A stretch of DNA of 64,000 nucleotides, taken from assembly GCA_020091685.1 (NCBI GenBank), contig CM034604.1:12546519-12610518 (forward strand). Direction: 5' to 3'. This document shows positions 38,788 to 51,351 of this stretch, piece by piece. The stretch comes from Lutjanus erythropterus (taxonomy: Eukaryota > Chordata > Actinopteri > Lutjaniformes > Lutjanidae). The notes below the pieces were generated by a model. It was given only the letters and a program-made list of their open reading frames with translations. It made no database searches and was not told where the DNA came from. The position numbers and the translations under genes were made by a program. Numbering within the stretch: the first letter of the stretch is position 1; every line of letters starts with the position of its first letter.

Positions 38788-39859
38788 GCAACAGTAACAT
38801 GGAGGACGCTGCTGGTCTAATTACAGCTCCTTCTTCCTCCACCCTTCCTCCCCTTTTCTTCTCTTTTATTTTCCCTGGCTTTTCTCCTGCTGCTCAGCTT
38901 CCTCCACAATATAAAAAATCAATAAAAATCCAATCATATTTCTAAATATGTCTGCCATTATGAATACAAATTTACAGTATAAATAACATTTTAAGACTTT
39001 ATGGTGGCTTTAAAGTAGAAATACTGGTATCTGTCAACATATACTGGTTCATAGATTAGGATTTGAACCAGTGGTTCCTTTTCCTTGAGGAACCCCTTTT
39101 CTATCAGTGACAACCCTTGACCAAGTGGTATTTTATAGATATTTCATATTATTTTAAATGCAACAATAAAGTTCAGAACAACTGATAATGTTATTCAAAT
39201 AGGAAAAACAATGACTGCAGGAAGTTTGCGTACTGTTTCCTGTGAATACTGCATTAGAAATGAGTTTTCCTGATATGTTTAGTAACTTTTCATACAATTC
39301 TGTCTCTGTTATGTATTTTCTTAATTTTTGTAGGAGGAGAGGAGTGTGAGTGTGAGTAGCACACTTAACAAAGTTAATTTAAAATGTACATAATTACCGC
39401 TATTAATCTGGACATGCATTCACGCATAACAAAGGAAGGAGTAGCTGAACAAACAATTAAGAAACCCCACAACCAATTTTAAACATTATACTAGGCTAAA
39501 CAACATCACCAATATTGTAATCTAAAAGTAACAAAAAGTAATCAACTTACATCACTTTAATATTGTAATACTTGGGATTAGACTATATTTGTTAACAGGT
39601 AATTGGTAAATGTACCATTTGGTTATAATCTTTTCCAGAGACTTTCTGATGATAAGAAAAATACAACATATCACCATAATTATCATTTAATTGAAATCCC
39701 AATACATGCCACACTTCCAGAAAGTTTATCATTGCATCAATCAATGCATTTGTAAATAGGGCCCGGCCAATACAGGATTTCTGGGGCCAATATCAATATT
39801 AAGGAGTAAAATAATTCAGAGAGATATATACTATATCAGCTGAATATTCTTCATTTATG

Positions 39860-40190
39860 TTTATTACACAGCTTTGCTAAATACTCGATTCTGATTGGTC
39901 AATTAAGGCATTCTGAGACCTGTTATTTCCGAATAGCAGATTGTTGCATTAAACATAAGACTGTTGCAAGTTCTGATAATAAACTCTGGAGGAGAAACAA
40001 AATCATTTTTGAATTGAATTTGAATTGAATTGCCATGTGATAAGTGGGATAATAGATAGTGAGTGGGTCAATATTGTGAAATAAACCCCTTTAAAGTGAT
40101 TCAAGACTCATCTGCTTCACATCTAAGTCCTGCATCATCCTATTGGGGTTCATTTCATAATAATGACTCACTCAGGCTGATAACACTGGC
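39860..40190. mobile_element. Palindromic MITE family B, right arm missing
   Basis: The left arm reads GCTTTGCTAAATACTCGATT then CTGATTGGTCAATTAAGGCA. It continues through GGGATAATAGATAGTGAGTG to the centre (TTGTGAAATAAACCCCTTTA, GGGGTTCATTTCATAATAAT) and then stops near 40190. Confidence 0.65.
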
Positions 40191-40679
40191 TGACCAATAT
40201 ATCAGTCTGGCTCTATTTGTTAGATTTTTGCACTGCAGACTTGTGGTCACTGACTCACTCATGGGCGTTGAATAAAGAGATTGTGCCTGTCTAATATACA
40301 TTACACAACTTACTGTATATGCCAGTCTGATCAGTGGTGGTAGCACCTTGTCTAATCACATGCTTTTATGCAAACAGAATTCAAATGTAGTTCATGTATG
40401 CTGTGGGAGTGGGCAGTTCACTGTATGCATTTATTATGTTGTTAATTACTATGCTGTCTTCTTTTCAAACTCTTGCCACTTAGTAAATACACTCAAATAA
40501 TTGGTTTGGAGGAGGAATAATTCCACTTTTGCTCTTTAGAGCTTTTAAAGGTGTACTTGTGCTTTCATGCTAGACATGTCCATAGATTCTGGTGTAAAAA
40601 GGCAAAGATCAGGTGAGCTTGTTAGCCAAGTTAGAAAAAGAGCTCTAGTGATGGCAGGTTCAGTCTGTCGGCACACTTT

Positions 40680-41170
40680 TGTCCAGACTAAAATTTCTCA
40701 ACAGTGACGGGATAGACTGCCTTAAAATTTTGTACAGACATTCATGCTCCCCAGAAGATGAATCCAACTGACTTTAGTGAACCCCTGACTTTTATTGTCT
40801 TAACAACTACTTCATGGATTACAACAACATATGGCACAAAGATTCATGTTCCTATTGTAATGAAAAGTAAACATTTTGGTGACCCCGTGACTTGACCTGA
40901 ATCTGGCCAATACTTTGGTTTCTGACCTGCAAAACTAGCAACACTCCCATCATCCTCAGCTGTACTTTGAGATTAGTGCAAATGACCTTTGGTAGCATGC
41001 TTATAGGTTAAGTTTAAACAGTGAACATGGTTAACATTGTACTTGACAAACAGCATGCTAGCATGTTAGTACTGACATTGTTGGCATGTTAGCACACTGA
41101 GGCTAGCATTTAGCTCAAAGCACCGTTGTGTCTACTGTCAGTACAGCCTTAGAGCAGCTACCATAACACA
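40680..41170. repeat. Interspersed repeat rich in GCTAGCATGTTAGC motifs
   Basis: The stretch contains ACAGCATGCTAGCATGTTAG and GAGGCTAGCATTTAGCTCAA then AGCACC, text I recognise from memory as a very common spiny-rayed fish repeat. I see no second full copy in the window, so the call rests on recall. Confidence 0.5.
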
Positions 41171-43130
41171 GGAAGAAAAGAATGAAGTAATAAGGGTTTC
41201 GTGATTTTGGGTTGAACTTTCATTTAAAGAGGCGTTTCCAACGTCTTTGCTTAAAGGAATAAGTAGGATTTGTCCAAGTTGTTTGTAAACCACCAGAGAA
41301 CCAGAACATCCTAGGACGTTAAATACAGACGATTTTATTTGGCGAAATGTTCCACAGGAAAATAATGAGAAGAATAAAGAAAAACAAGGGTCTCTGCAGA
41401 TATAGTTACTTCTAGTGAGTCATATGTGGTGACTGAAGGAGATTATTTTCACAAGTCTATACATTGTTTTTCAAGTAAATAGTTTGATATCATGCCTTTA
41501 AATATTAAGATAAAAATCAACGATCAGCTCTGTATAGTTTAACCCTTTCATTCACCCATCTTCTCCACCTGTCTGAACCTTACTTTTTTCTGTCAAACTC
41601 CAAACTGACAAAATTATTTTCACCCAGAAAAGCTGTTTTGTTCGAGTAACCCAACAGTAATGTAAAAATAACACAAACACTGGGTCATGACACCCCATGC
41701 TGGGCCAAGTTAACCAAGTACTGCTTTGGTGCTTTATCAAGCTGGGTGAATTTTCAGCTCGGTGATTTTTAGTGTGTAGACAAATATTTCCAACATGCCT
41801 CCCTGGTGAACTGAGGCTTAATTCTTCAGTGTGAGAAATTTAATTAATGTGTTCTTGCAATAACTCGAGATTTTTAAATGCCTGGAATTCATTTTAGGGC
41901 AGATTTTTCAGTATTTCACAAGCTAACCCAACAGGTAAACAGAGGATTTGATATTTAAACAGACTGAAACCTTCCTTGCCTTAACTCTGGTAAATATTGA
42001 TGAAAGCTAAGGCATGCAGGCTTTTACCATCCTCTCCGGAAACATGGTGAGATCAGACTGGATGGACTGGATGCATGCCATATGAACTGGGGCTGACACT
42101 AAAAAGGTTAGACCTTTGTATATTTGTGTGCGTCCCCGAGCAGGTAAATAAGACTTCGCACGACACTCACACCAATGACTGACGTGCTTGCTCTCAGCAG
42201 CTGAGAGCAGGCGGCGTGTATCCGACTCCATTTCTCTCCATCTCCAACAGCCTCTTGAGCAATCACTCTCTCATGCAAAGGCAGGCAGAGTGAATGCTAG
42301 CGCTGTCCCTCCAGACGAATGATGTGACCTGTCATTTTCATCTTCACGCCTACTCATACGAGCAATCCTTGCATGCTTTTAAACAGAGATGACATCTAAT
42401 GAATGCAAATCATAATAGCTTATGTGCCAAATGAAAGATACAAAACCTACTGTGCATTTAAAGAAAATACTGCATGATATTTTGTTACGTTCTTACTGTG
42501 TAGTTTAGTGCTTTTTTGCAACACGTAGAACATATGGAAAGTATCCACAGGAGTCTGAGGACATATGGAGACGCTACTTTTAGCTTGTCCACCCACACAC
42601 TTTTTTCCCCTCTTCCCTTTCCATTGGACAAGGATCATTTATGAGGAGTCCATATGCTTATACACTTATATTCTGATACCAGATAACACTTTATGACTTC
42701 ACCTCTTTAATGGTCTCCATCTTGCATGTACTGATCCAACCCACATTACAGAAACTTTCTGTCTTCATCTAAAGTTAAGACAGGAAGTGCCTAAGATAGG
42801 ATTTTTCCCAATTTGGTATTACAGAAGCAAATCCTGATTAAGTTTAGGAAACTCGAGCCAGCATTGCTTTTTTTATTGTTGAAACATATTGAAATATACA
42901 TTGAAACTTTCATAAATGGAGAAAAAGCAACAACGGGCACTCGGCTTCAGGATAGATGGGGTATTGATTTTAATAACATCAGCAGAGAAATCCAAAGATA
43001 TTCTATTTGGAGGATTTAAAACAATGCTAACTTGGGAGAGAGTGGGCTGAGACAGCAGACACAGTATGCCATATTCAGCATTCACTGTGTAAAAACAATA
43101 ATAGAGCAGGGATTAAACTAATTGGATAAC

Positions 43131-43755
43131 AGTACTATTAGCTACTGTTAGTCAACGCTACAATTATCTACTATTAGTTAATACTGTTATCGACTGTTAG
43201 CTAACGTTACTGTTTGCTACTGTTAGTTAACACTACTGTAAGAGTGAAATTACAAAAATTACGTAAGTATATTCTCACTGAATTATTATATGGTTTACAC
43301 CTATTTAGTGTTTACAGTAATGTTAATATTCTAGTCATCTTAAACTGATGTCCTGGTACAGAGTTACACCGCTAGCTGGCGCTGTTGCCGTGTTGTTGTA
43401 GTGCTGTTGTTGTTTTGGGGTGAAGAGGTAGACAGCAGTTAGGGACAGAGTAAGAGAGTATAGGGATTCAGGCAGGTGTAAGGTGTGGACTGACCTGTGC
43501 GCGGACTTTACTAACTAACTTTACTGCTCACACACCCACGTCACTTACACTACCATTAGCTACTGTTAGCTATCACTATCTTTAGTTACAATTAGCTATC
43601 ACTACTGTTAGCTACTGTTAACACGACCTTTAGCTACTGTTAGTGAACACTGCTGTTAGCTACTGTTAGTGAACACTGCTGTTAGCTACCGTTAGTGAAC
43701 ACTACCGTTAGCTACTGTTAGTTAACACTACCATTAGCTACTGTTAGTGAAAATT
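43131..43755. repeat. Minisatellite of 26-bp GTTAGCTACTGTTAGTGAAC-type units
   Basis: In 43625-43750 at least four consecutive units read ACTGTTAGTGAACACTGCTG then TTAGCT, with small changes. More diverged units extend back to about 43550, and a separate diverged block sits at 43131-43240. About 300 bp of unrelated sequence, with a GTTGTTGTAGTGCTGTTGTT run, lies between the blocks. Confidence 0.75.
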
Positions 43756-44321
43756 AGGACATCTTAATGGTTATCCTAAAGTAGGAGAATTTATTCAAGA
43801 TTTTAGGATGTTAGGATGCTTGTGTAATGAACTTTCCCAATCTTAAGTTAGGCTAAGATCATAAATTTGGGAACTGTTTATCTGTAAGTTGTTTTTTTTT
43901 TCCTGAATCGAGTCCTAACCCTAGTTACCATGGTTACCAAAGAGTTAAGCTAGGAGTCAGCTTAGGAGCTTAGACAGTTTCTGTAATATGGCCCCAGGTC
44001 AACATTCTCAGTACCAGAGGATGCACTTCCACTGCAGTCCAGTTGTACAGCACAGCTCTTAAAAAGAGAAAAACCCTAACGTTTTTCTTTTTCGCACATA
44101 CACCCACACACATGCACCAACACGTACACAGGCAGGTGGACAGAGGATGTGAATGGGTTGAGCCTGGTGAAAGGCAGGGATAATGTGTCTAACAGGGAGC
44201 CTCTCAGATCTGTCAGAGGCAGTAGAGAAGCACCCGGGAAGCCGGCATCCGCTAACACAGATGACAAATGTCCACTGAGCATTTCCCATTCCACTACTGT
44301 CAGCCAGGACTAACGCCTCTT

Positions 44322-44322
<1 letters not shown>

Positions 44323-44349
<27 letters not shown>
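44323..44349. repeat. (GT)n microsatellite
   Basis: About 13 GT units. A complementary (AC)n array follows about 160 bp later. Confidence 0.9.
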
Positions 44350-44352
<3 letters not shown>

Positions 44353-44510
44353 TGATTCAGTGCCATGAAGGCGTCAAATAAATGACACGTAAACGGTCAT
44401 ATCTATTTGTTTGCACTGAGCAGATAGAAGTATGCGTCTGCTTTAGTGTGAAAAATGGACAACCCGATGCTTAAAACACAGCTCTGTATGAAAACAACAA
44501 CAACAAAAGA

Positions 44511-44533
44511 ACACACACACACACACACACACA
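44511..44533. repeat. (AC)n microsatellite
   Basis: About 11 AC units, in inverted relation to the GT array at 44323. Confidence 0.9.
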
Positions 44534-45092
44534 CTCACTGACTCACAAGTGTGTGTTCAATAGGGTGCATGCCTATGTTTAGCCTCACAGCGTTAACAAA
44601 CCCACTCAGCCAAAATGACCAGAGCTCAGTGTCCTTTTGAGAGTGTGCAGGTTTATGTGTGAAAACACACGCGTGTGCTTTCTCTCTTGGTAACACATAA
44701 TGGATGAGTAAAATATGCTCTTGCAAATGGTACTTCATTTGGGTTCAAGAGACGCTTTGCTGAGCGTGTTTGTGTGTTTTCCCGCAACTGCATGACTATG
44801 TGTGCATGTCAGCTGCGAGGACGGATGGGGGGATGGCGAGAGACGTAGCGGACGACAGACGCTGACTGCTGCCCTGAGCAACTTCTGACAGGTGCAATGT
44901 GTTCTCCTCTGAGGCCTATTTCAGCATGACTTCATTCAAAACAAGAAAAAAAAAGAAGCTTTCTTCCACTCATTTATTTCAAAACATATTCGTATGAATG
45001 GCTGCTCGCTGGATATTAACATTATACCTTCTAGCTTGTTTCTCAACCCATTGAATTATCGTTGAGATCGAGCAGTATCTAGCAACTTCTGA

Positions 45093-45875
45093 AGGGGAGA
45101 ATGGGGGCAAGTGTAACACAAATTCCAATCAGAAACAAACTAGATTGATGACACTTACTCTGCTACTACTACTCTTTCAACAAAATTGATTTTGAGGTAT
45201 CAGAGTTAAGTTGTGGATATGCAATGTTTTTCTTCTGCTGTCTAAAGTTTAGATGATTGCGAATTTAAACTTAAATCAATTTAATCTCTTGCTTATAGGT
45301 TAAAAATTAACAGCAACAAACTATGCTAAAAAAGGTGCTGCTAGCTAGCATATAAGATTTTGTCATGGCTGAATGACTGGGGGCAACTGTAACACTGCAT
45401 TAATGCCCCTCAGCCTCATGGCCAAATGTAAGCACCTTGTTTATCTATGTTGAGACACTTTTCTGTGAAAAAAAAGATTTATTTAAACTGAATTGATTTA
45501 TAAAGTTAAATATTTCATTAAATTTGAATGTACAATTTCTCTGAACTCAATTTAAGTGTTTAAAAAAACATTTTAAGTTACATTCTTAGACTACAGCACT
45601 AATGTGATAACTCTGAGAGGTGCTTTTATTTGAAATACAGTGAGTTATTATGACTTATTTTTAGGGTTACAATTGCCTCCAATGATTGTTACAATTATAT
45701 ATTATATTCATTTTAGTCTTGTCCTTTATCAATTGTATTATTAATTACTGCATATGTGTATCTTTCTTGTATCCAAAGTTGACTAATGAATTTCAAGTAG
45801 TCTGTGAGTTATTAAGAAAAATGTAAAAAAAAAAAAAAAATGAAGAAAAGTCTCCCCAGTCTACCCTTTGTCCTG
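45093..45875. mobile_element. MITE family C, long copy
   Basis: It starts AAGGGGAGAATGGGGGCAAG and ends near AAAAGTCTCCCCAGTCTACC, roughly the complement. Inside are TTCTGCTGTCTAAAGTTTAG and GACTGGGGGCAACTGTAACA. It shares these with copies at 17648 and 20228. Confidence 0.6.
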
Positions 45876-46460
45876 CACTTCTGTTACACTTTTATTATTC
45901 CTCACGAATCTTGAATCTTTGAATAGATGGTGTAATTTGTTTGTTCTCTCTGAGCTGTATTGCTCATGCATGTGTTTAGAAAACCCAGTGGAAACGAGGC
46001 GCCTTTAACTTGCTCTGGATATGCAGCCGCCGTGGTTGAGTGACTATGGTTCAACTGGCTGCACACATCAGGACTGAACGCGCTCTGGGACTACAAAGGA
46101 CACCGATGAGAATGGAGGTCCGGAGTTCAGTGGCTTGCATCAGATACCGTCCACTCTCTAATACGCGACTCGTAACAAGGCCTGATATACAAGTGATTTC
46201 CACTCTTGTGTGAACGTTCGAGCACAGGACTGGGATATGAACAGCGACATCCTGTGCATTACGTGTAAATCCCCATGTGTGTATGTACTCTTTTTTTCCC
46301 CCCTCCAACTCATGTGAGCTGGAGGGAAGCAGAGAGGCAGAAGAAAAAGCAAAGATTGCCCGCGGCATTAATCTCCATTCCCTGGCGATGTCTCCTAAAG
46401 ACATACTTGGCCTATATGTTCATTATGGCTCCTCACCTCAAATAACACATCCCTTCTTAA

Positions 46461-47264
46461 AGGGATAGTTTGGATTATTTGAAGTTAGGATGAATGACAT
46501 ACTTATCAATAGTCAGTGTATTATATGTACAGTAGATGGTGATAACAGCATGTATGCTAAGCAATTTTTCTACTGTGGACAGGGTCAGCAACAATAGGTA
46601 GTTTAGCTACTAAAAAAAGGTCCACCTTAAAAACATCAATATCAGTTTAAGCATATGCTACGTCTAGAATATTTTCAATGCTTTACCTTGCTGTCAGACA
46701 GGCCTTTTTGATGGGAAACTGCCATTACATAAGCCCTATATCGCTCTCTCCAAACCAACCAAACTTCATATGCAAAATCAGTCGTTTTACTTCTCAGAAC
46801 ACTAGAGTTGCTGGTTCACCATAGCCTCCACTGTTTGTGTTATTGTGTGACTTTGGTATTTTAAATGTTAGTTCACCAAAGTCCAGCAATAAGATTTAAA
46901 AAAAACCAAAAAAAAAACCTGACAGATCAAGGCAGCAGTACAACAGAAACTCGGTGTTCTGGGAGGTAAAATCACTGATTCCGCCTGTGGAGTCTGGTTG
47001 TTCCGGAGAAAGTGATATTTGACTTGTATATGGCAGTTTCCCATCAGAAAAAGCTGTCAGATAGCAAAGTAAAGCAGAGAAAATATTCTAAATACAGCCT
47101 ACAGTTAAACTGATACTGATTTTTTAGGTGAACTTTTTATAAGCTGTGAATTATTCCCCTCTGCTTCTGCAAACTGGGGGCATGCCAACCTGCATCTATT
47201 GTAGGCAATACACTATTGATAAGTACCTCATATAACTCTACATCAAATATTCCCAACTATCCCT
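46461..47264. mobile_element. Foldback nonautonomous transposon, TTAA-flanked (family A, complete copy)
   Basis: TTAA stands at 46457-46460 and again at 47265-47268. The element starts AGGGATAGTTTGGATTATTT and ends with the complement, CTATCCCT. The whole 804 bp is an imperfect inverted repeat around about 46862. For example, GCTGTCAGACAG on the left mirrors GCTGTCAGATAGCAAAGTAAAGC on the right, and GTTATTGTGTGACTTTGGT near the centre mirrors a reversed copy of the same text. No open frame is present. A TTAA target fits piggyBac- or Kolobok-like elements; the superfamily cannot be set without a transposase. Confidence 0.8.
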
Positions 47265-48184
47265 TTAAGGGGTGCACAATGAAGAAAAGTTCCTGTTTTG
47301 AACTGAGAGCTTAAAAGGAGAATCACTAAATTAAAAGTGAAAGGGTCATTTATAGTTTTGAAGGTAAATGAATTGTAAAACAGTGAGGAAATCTCAGTTT
47401 ATATCCCAACACAGCCTCAAAGCATTTCTGTCCTTTGATAATTTTATCCTCTGACTATATAATGATAGCATCATTTGTTCTGGGAAAATGATTTTTTTTT
47501 CTTCTTAATGAGTGCTAGAGGCAAAAAAAAAATTACCTCACTACATTATCAAAGTCAATTGTATAAAATCCTCCCCAAATAATAACAAGTAACTTATAAG
47601 CTTGTGAAGTAATACCTTTAACTATATTAATTTGGCATGAGAACTGCAAATGTCAGGGCAGGCCATTGTTATTTCTGATGAGTGGACAGCAGGTCCTTGC
47701 TAATGGCAAGGCTGGCCTTTTTTATCATGAAAATACACCATTAACTGTCCTTTTTAGCTGTTACATTAGTTGGCCACTTTCCAAAGAGCCAATTAATCAG
47801 CCTCTTTTGTCAGGTTGAGTCACCTGGCAAGATAGGATCCTTTATAAAATATGTTGAAGTGAGGCGTAATGGAGGTCCTATTCAGGGATTTGGCAGAGGC
47901 CGGTCTGTTATAATTGGAGCCATGTGTCTGTGGTCGTCCCACAAAAGACTGCCGGGTGAAAGGAAGGACAGGTCTCTCGCTGTCAGCACCTTCACAGAGA
48001 CAACATGACGCAGGACACCGTTTTTTACAGCCAGTTGTTTATGTAACTAACAGAAGCAGTGTCTTACAGGCTGACTGTGGAGGTGAATTCAGTGCTCAGG
48101 TGCACCGTGTTTTTTTTTTTACAAACGTTGAAGGATGAGTCTCCATCATGTTTGGATGTATGAGTGCATTATGGTGTGCATAAT

Positions 48185-48430
48185 CGATTCTAAAGCTGCA
48201 ATAATAACTATTTTCATGATGACTTAATCTGTTAATTAGATTTCCAATTAATTGGTCAGTCAAAAAATGACAGGAAATAGTGAAAAATGCCCCTCCAGAA
48301 TACAAAGTAACATCTTAAAACTGCTTTTTTTAGCCTAATGAACAGGTCAAAAACTCAACATATTCAACTTATAATTATACAAAACAAAGAAAAGCTGGTT
48401 TTACTCAAGTACAAAAGAATGGAATTGGAT
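48185..48430. repeat. Interspersed repeat with alternating ATTAAT motifs, copy 1
   Basis: AAGCTGCAATAATAACTATT, then GACTTAATCTGTTAATTAGA and AGGAAATAGTGAAAAATGCC. It shares its layout with the stretch at 48655-48930. From memory this family is widespread in percomorph genomes. Confidence 0.55.
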
Positions 48431-48444
48431 TGGATTGCTCAATA

Positions 48445-48590
48445 TATGACTTGTTTGACATTTTGGGAAACACGCTTGTTCGTTTTCTTACTGAGAATTA
48501 GATGTAAAGATCAATACCAGTCTCATATCTGTCTGTTAAAATTGAAACAACATCTGTGAGGTGGTTAGTTTAGAATGAGGACTGGAAAAA
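48445..48590. repeat. Interspersed repeat with GACATTTTGGGAAA core, copy 1
   Basis: TTGACATTTTGGGAAACACG, then TACTGAGAATTAGATGTAAA and GATCAATACCAGTCTCATAT. It matches 54020-54290, which reads CGACATTTTGGGAAATAAGC. Confidence 0.6.
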
Positions 48591-48654
48591 GGCTGAAACA
48601 CCTTCACCTGACAGACACAACATGACAGTGGTATCAGTCCTCTAATCTCTTTTT

Positions 48655-48930
48655 ACTGATGATTACGCTGTTGATTATTTTCTTGACTAATTGATTAGTT
48701 GCTTGGTCCACAAAATGTCAGAACTTTGTGAAAAACATCCATCATTGTTTCCAAAAGTCTTTTTTGTCCACAACTCAAAGATAGTTTACTGCCATAGAGG
48801 ACAAAAGGATCCAGAAAATATTCACATTTTAGAGTCTGAATCAAAGAATTTTGACATTAAAAAAGAAATACTGACACAGATTAATTGATTAGCAAAATAG
48901 CTTGTTACTCTCATAGTTAACTAATTGATT
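48655..48930. repeat. Interspersed repeat with alternating ATTAAT motifs, copy 2
   Basis: GTTGATTATTTTCTTGACTA, then CCACAACTCAAAGATAGTTT and AGAAAATATTCACATTTTAG. It lies in the same orientation as copy 1. A different repeat at 48445-48590 lies between them. Confidence 0.55.
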
Positions 48931-50603
48931 AACACTGTGTTTCACCAACATTAGACAGAGCTCTGTTGCAAAATTAAAATCTAAAATTAAATTTAGTGAT
49001 ATAAACCAACATAAGATAGAGTTTAATCCTCAAGTTTAAAGATATTACTGGATCGCGATGTAAACTGCAGTTTGGTCAATTAAAAGCTAGTTAAAAAATT
49101 TGATGCAACATAATTTAAAGTTAAACAATGAAGTGATCGGGTTTAAAAATGAACCCTTGTTGGTGCAACCCCGCCTAAGTGTTGCAGCTCTAACTCTCAG
49201 CAAAAAAGCAAATTAGTTAGCAAATTATGTATTTTCAAATATGTCAAATAGTTGTGGATTCATTTTTTTGTCTATTAAAAACTCGATTCAACAATAAATT
49301 CTTCCAGATGTGAGGAAGTTGCAAAGGTGTTTCCTTTTCTTTTGGAGCCTCTATAAGTCGCTTTTCCCACTAAAATATACAAGCAGACATAGCTACTGTA
49401 TGTAGACGCTTGCAGGGCGGCACACCTTCAATGATACTCAATCAAAGAAAACCGAAACAGCTCTCTTCTTTCATTCACTGACTTTGTGTCTCATAGCAAA
49501 CCATTATTAACGCTCAAATGCTCTCCCTCTGTCTCTAAGCGATGTCCGGGCCCCGTTTCCTGGTGCCATCGGATGTTAGTGACAGCATAGTGGAGAGAGA
49601 AAATTGCATATTATTTACCCAGCGCCTTCAATATGCCACTTTTCCACTCTATAGCCCGCAGCTTACAACCCACAGCACATGCACAGACACACAAGCGTAC
49701 AAAGACACACAAACGCGTGCTAAGACGAACGCGAATGCACACAAACTTAGCTCAAGGCTTAAAGCTCTTCCTCCCCTTCGCCTGAGTTTTTCAGCAGCGT
49801 TACTGTGACATGCTGCCCTGACATGTCATTAAAAAGTGTCACAGGTTCTGGGGGAGTGATTTCCACCGCTCCCTGCCTCCAAACAGGCAGAAGGGACGGA
49901 GGGTGGGGGAATGATGAGCTGGTGCTGGACCATGCGTGTAAACTCAGCCCTCAGGGTCGCATAACCTTCTCCCTGTGGCATGATGCTAGCAGCCTATTGT
50001 CTCTCTCTGCTCTGCTCCTGTCCTGCTCCGTCCTCTCCGCAGGCTGGTTGTTTTTTCCCCGTCACACATGGACAGGAGATTTGAGCTTGACCGAGAGCTC
50101 AATCACATTTCTGCTGCCTGGATGTCATGGCCGTGCGCAGGGGCACAAACTGTTGGATATCAGATTAAAACACTGGGACCCTTTTCCCAGTCCCCCTCTC
50201 TTTTCTCAATCACTGCTCGGCCCGTTTCTGTTTTTCAGTCTTGCTCTGTTTCTTTCTTTCTCTCGCTCCAGCTCTCTCTCTGCCTTTCTGCCTCTCTCTT
50301 CGGAGACGGGGTGACCCGGGTGTCTCGTCTCAGGAACCGGCAGGGTGGGTTGTTCAGACAACCGCGAAAATGTTCCATTTCTTTTTTTTTTTTTCCTCCT
50401 ACTTCATCTGAGTAACTCACCTCTGCACCTCTCCATTAGAGTGTGAGATTGCAGGAGTCGGCCGGACTGAGCTGGCTGGAGGCTTTTCGATGCAGATGAC
50501 AGAGATCGCATGTTCTTTAAAAACTGTGCACCAGCCTCAGTGTGGCTCCTTGTGAATTCAAATTTAAGTGGATTTATCAGTAGGGGTGTTCGACAGTCAT
50601 AAA

Positions 50604-51351
50604 AACTTTGGTACCACTTTACTAAAAGACTACCCTTATAAATGATTTATAATTACGGTTATTGATTAAGTTTTAAACACTTTATAAATCATTATTACAT
50701 GGCTTTGTTAAATATTTGATTCTGGTCAATTACCACATTCTGTGGTCTGCTATGAAGAACAGACCATTGGACACGGTTAATTTTTAAATGAATATTTTGT
50801 GTCAGGGAAAAATGCTGTGTTCAAATGGACATCTTAATTAGAACACGGAAGTTGTGAACGTTGTGAATTCTCAGCTAACAGAAAACTTCCAGTTCATGTG
50901 GACTAGCGAACATGGTACGCATGACCCCATTTGAGCTCACCAAATGTCCAGTGAGCAGGTCATTATTGTGAAATAAACCCCTTCAGGACATGTCAAGTCC
51001 TGCATCACCCTGTCAGGGTTTATTTCAGAATAATGACCTGCTCACTGCTTACATTATCCCGTCTATTACATGGTTACTTTCCAAAAAAACAAAAGAATAA
51101 TTTGACATAAAATATTAATTTTAAAATGATTTTATGGATTTTTAAATGTTTTTATTGTTCCTCCAGAGTCTATGATCAGAACTGCATCCATAGCAACAGT
51201 CTGTTCTGCATAGCAACAGTCTGCTATTCAGTAATAACAGACCTTAGAATGCCGTAATTGACCAATCAGAATTGAGTATTTAACAAAGCCATGTAATAAC
51301 CATTCAGAAATAATTTATAAGGGTAGCCTAACTGTAAAATGGTACTGAAAC
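50604..51351. mobile_element. Outer MITE with TTTATAAGGGTAG arms, host of a nested element
   Basis: The left end reads TTTGGTACCACTTTACTAAA, then GACTACCCTTATAAATGATT. The right end is its complement (AATTTATAAGGGTAGCC, then GTAAAATGGTACTGAAAC). Between these arms sits a separate palindromic element at 50696-51297, so the outer element is only about 140 bp without it. Confidence 0.65.
50696..51297. mobile_element. Palindromic MITE family B, complete copy
   Basis: The ends are TACATGGCTTTGTTAAAT and its complement ATTTAACAAAGCCATGTA. The arms carry ATTCTGxxTGGTCAATTA and its reverse TAATTGACCAATCAGAAT. The centre, at about 50960-51060, is a second palindrome with GTCATTATTGTGAAATAAAC on one side and GTTTATTTCAGAATAATGAC on the other. 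No coding capacity was seen. Confidence 0.7.

Noticed and set aside
37422-38842. Minus-strand frames opposite the coiled-coil pseudogene
   Set aside because: Shadow frames of an AG-rich coiled-coil sequence (Phe/Ser/Leu-rich). The plus strand carries the repeated protein signature.
49805-50314. Plus-strand 169-codon frame
   Set aside because: The second half is pyrimidine-rich low complexity (runs of serine, leucine and phenylalanine). No domain is visible.
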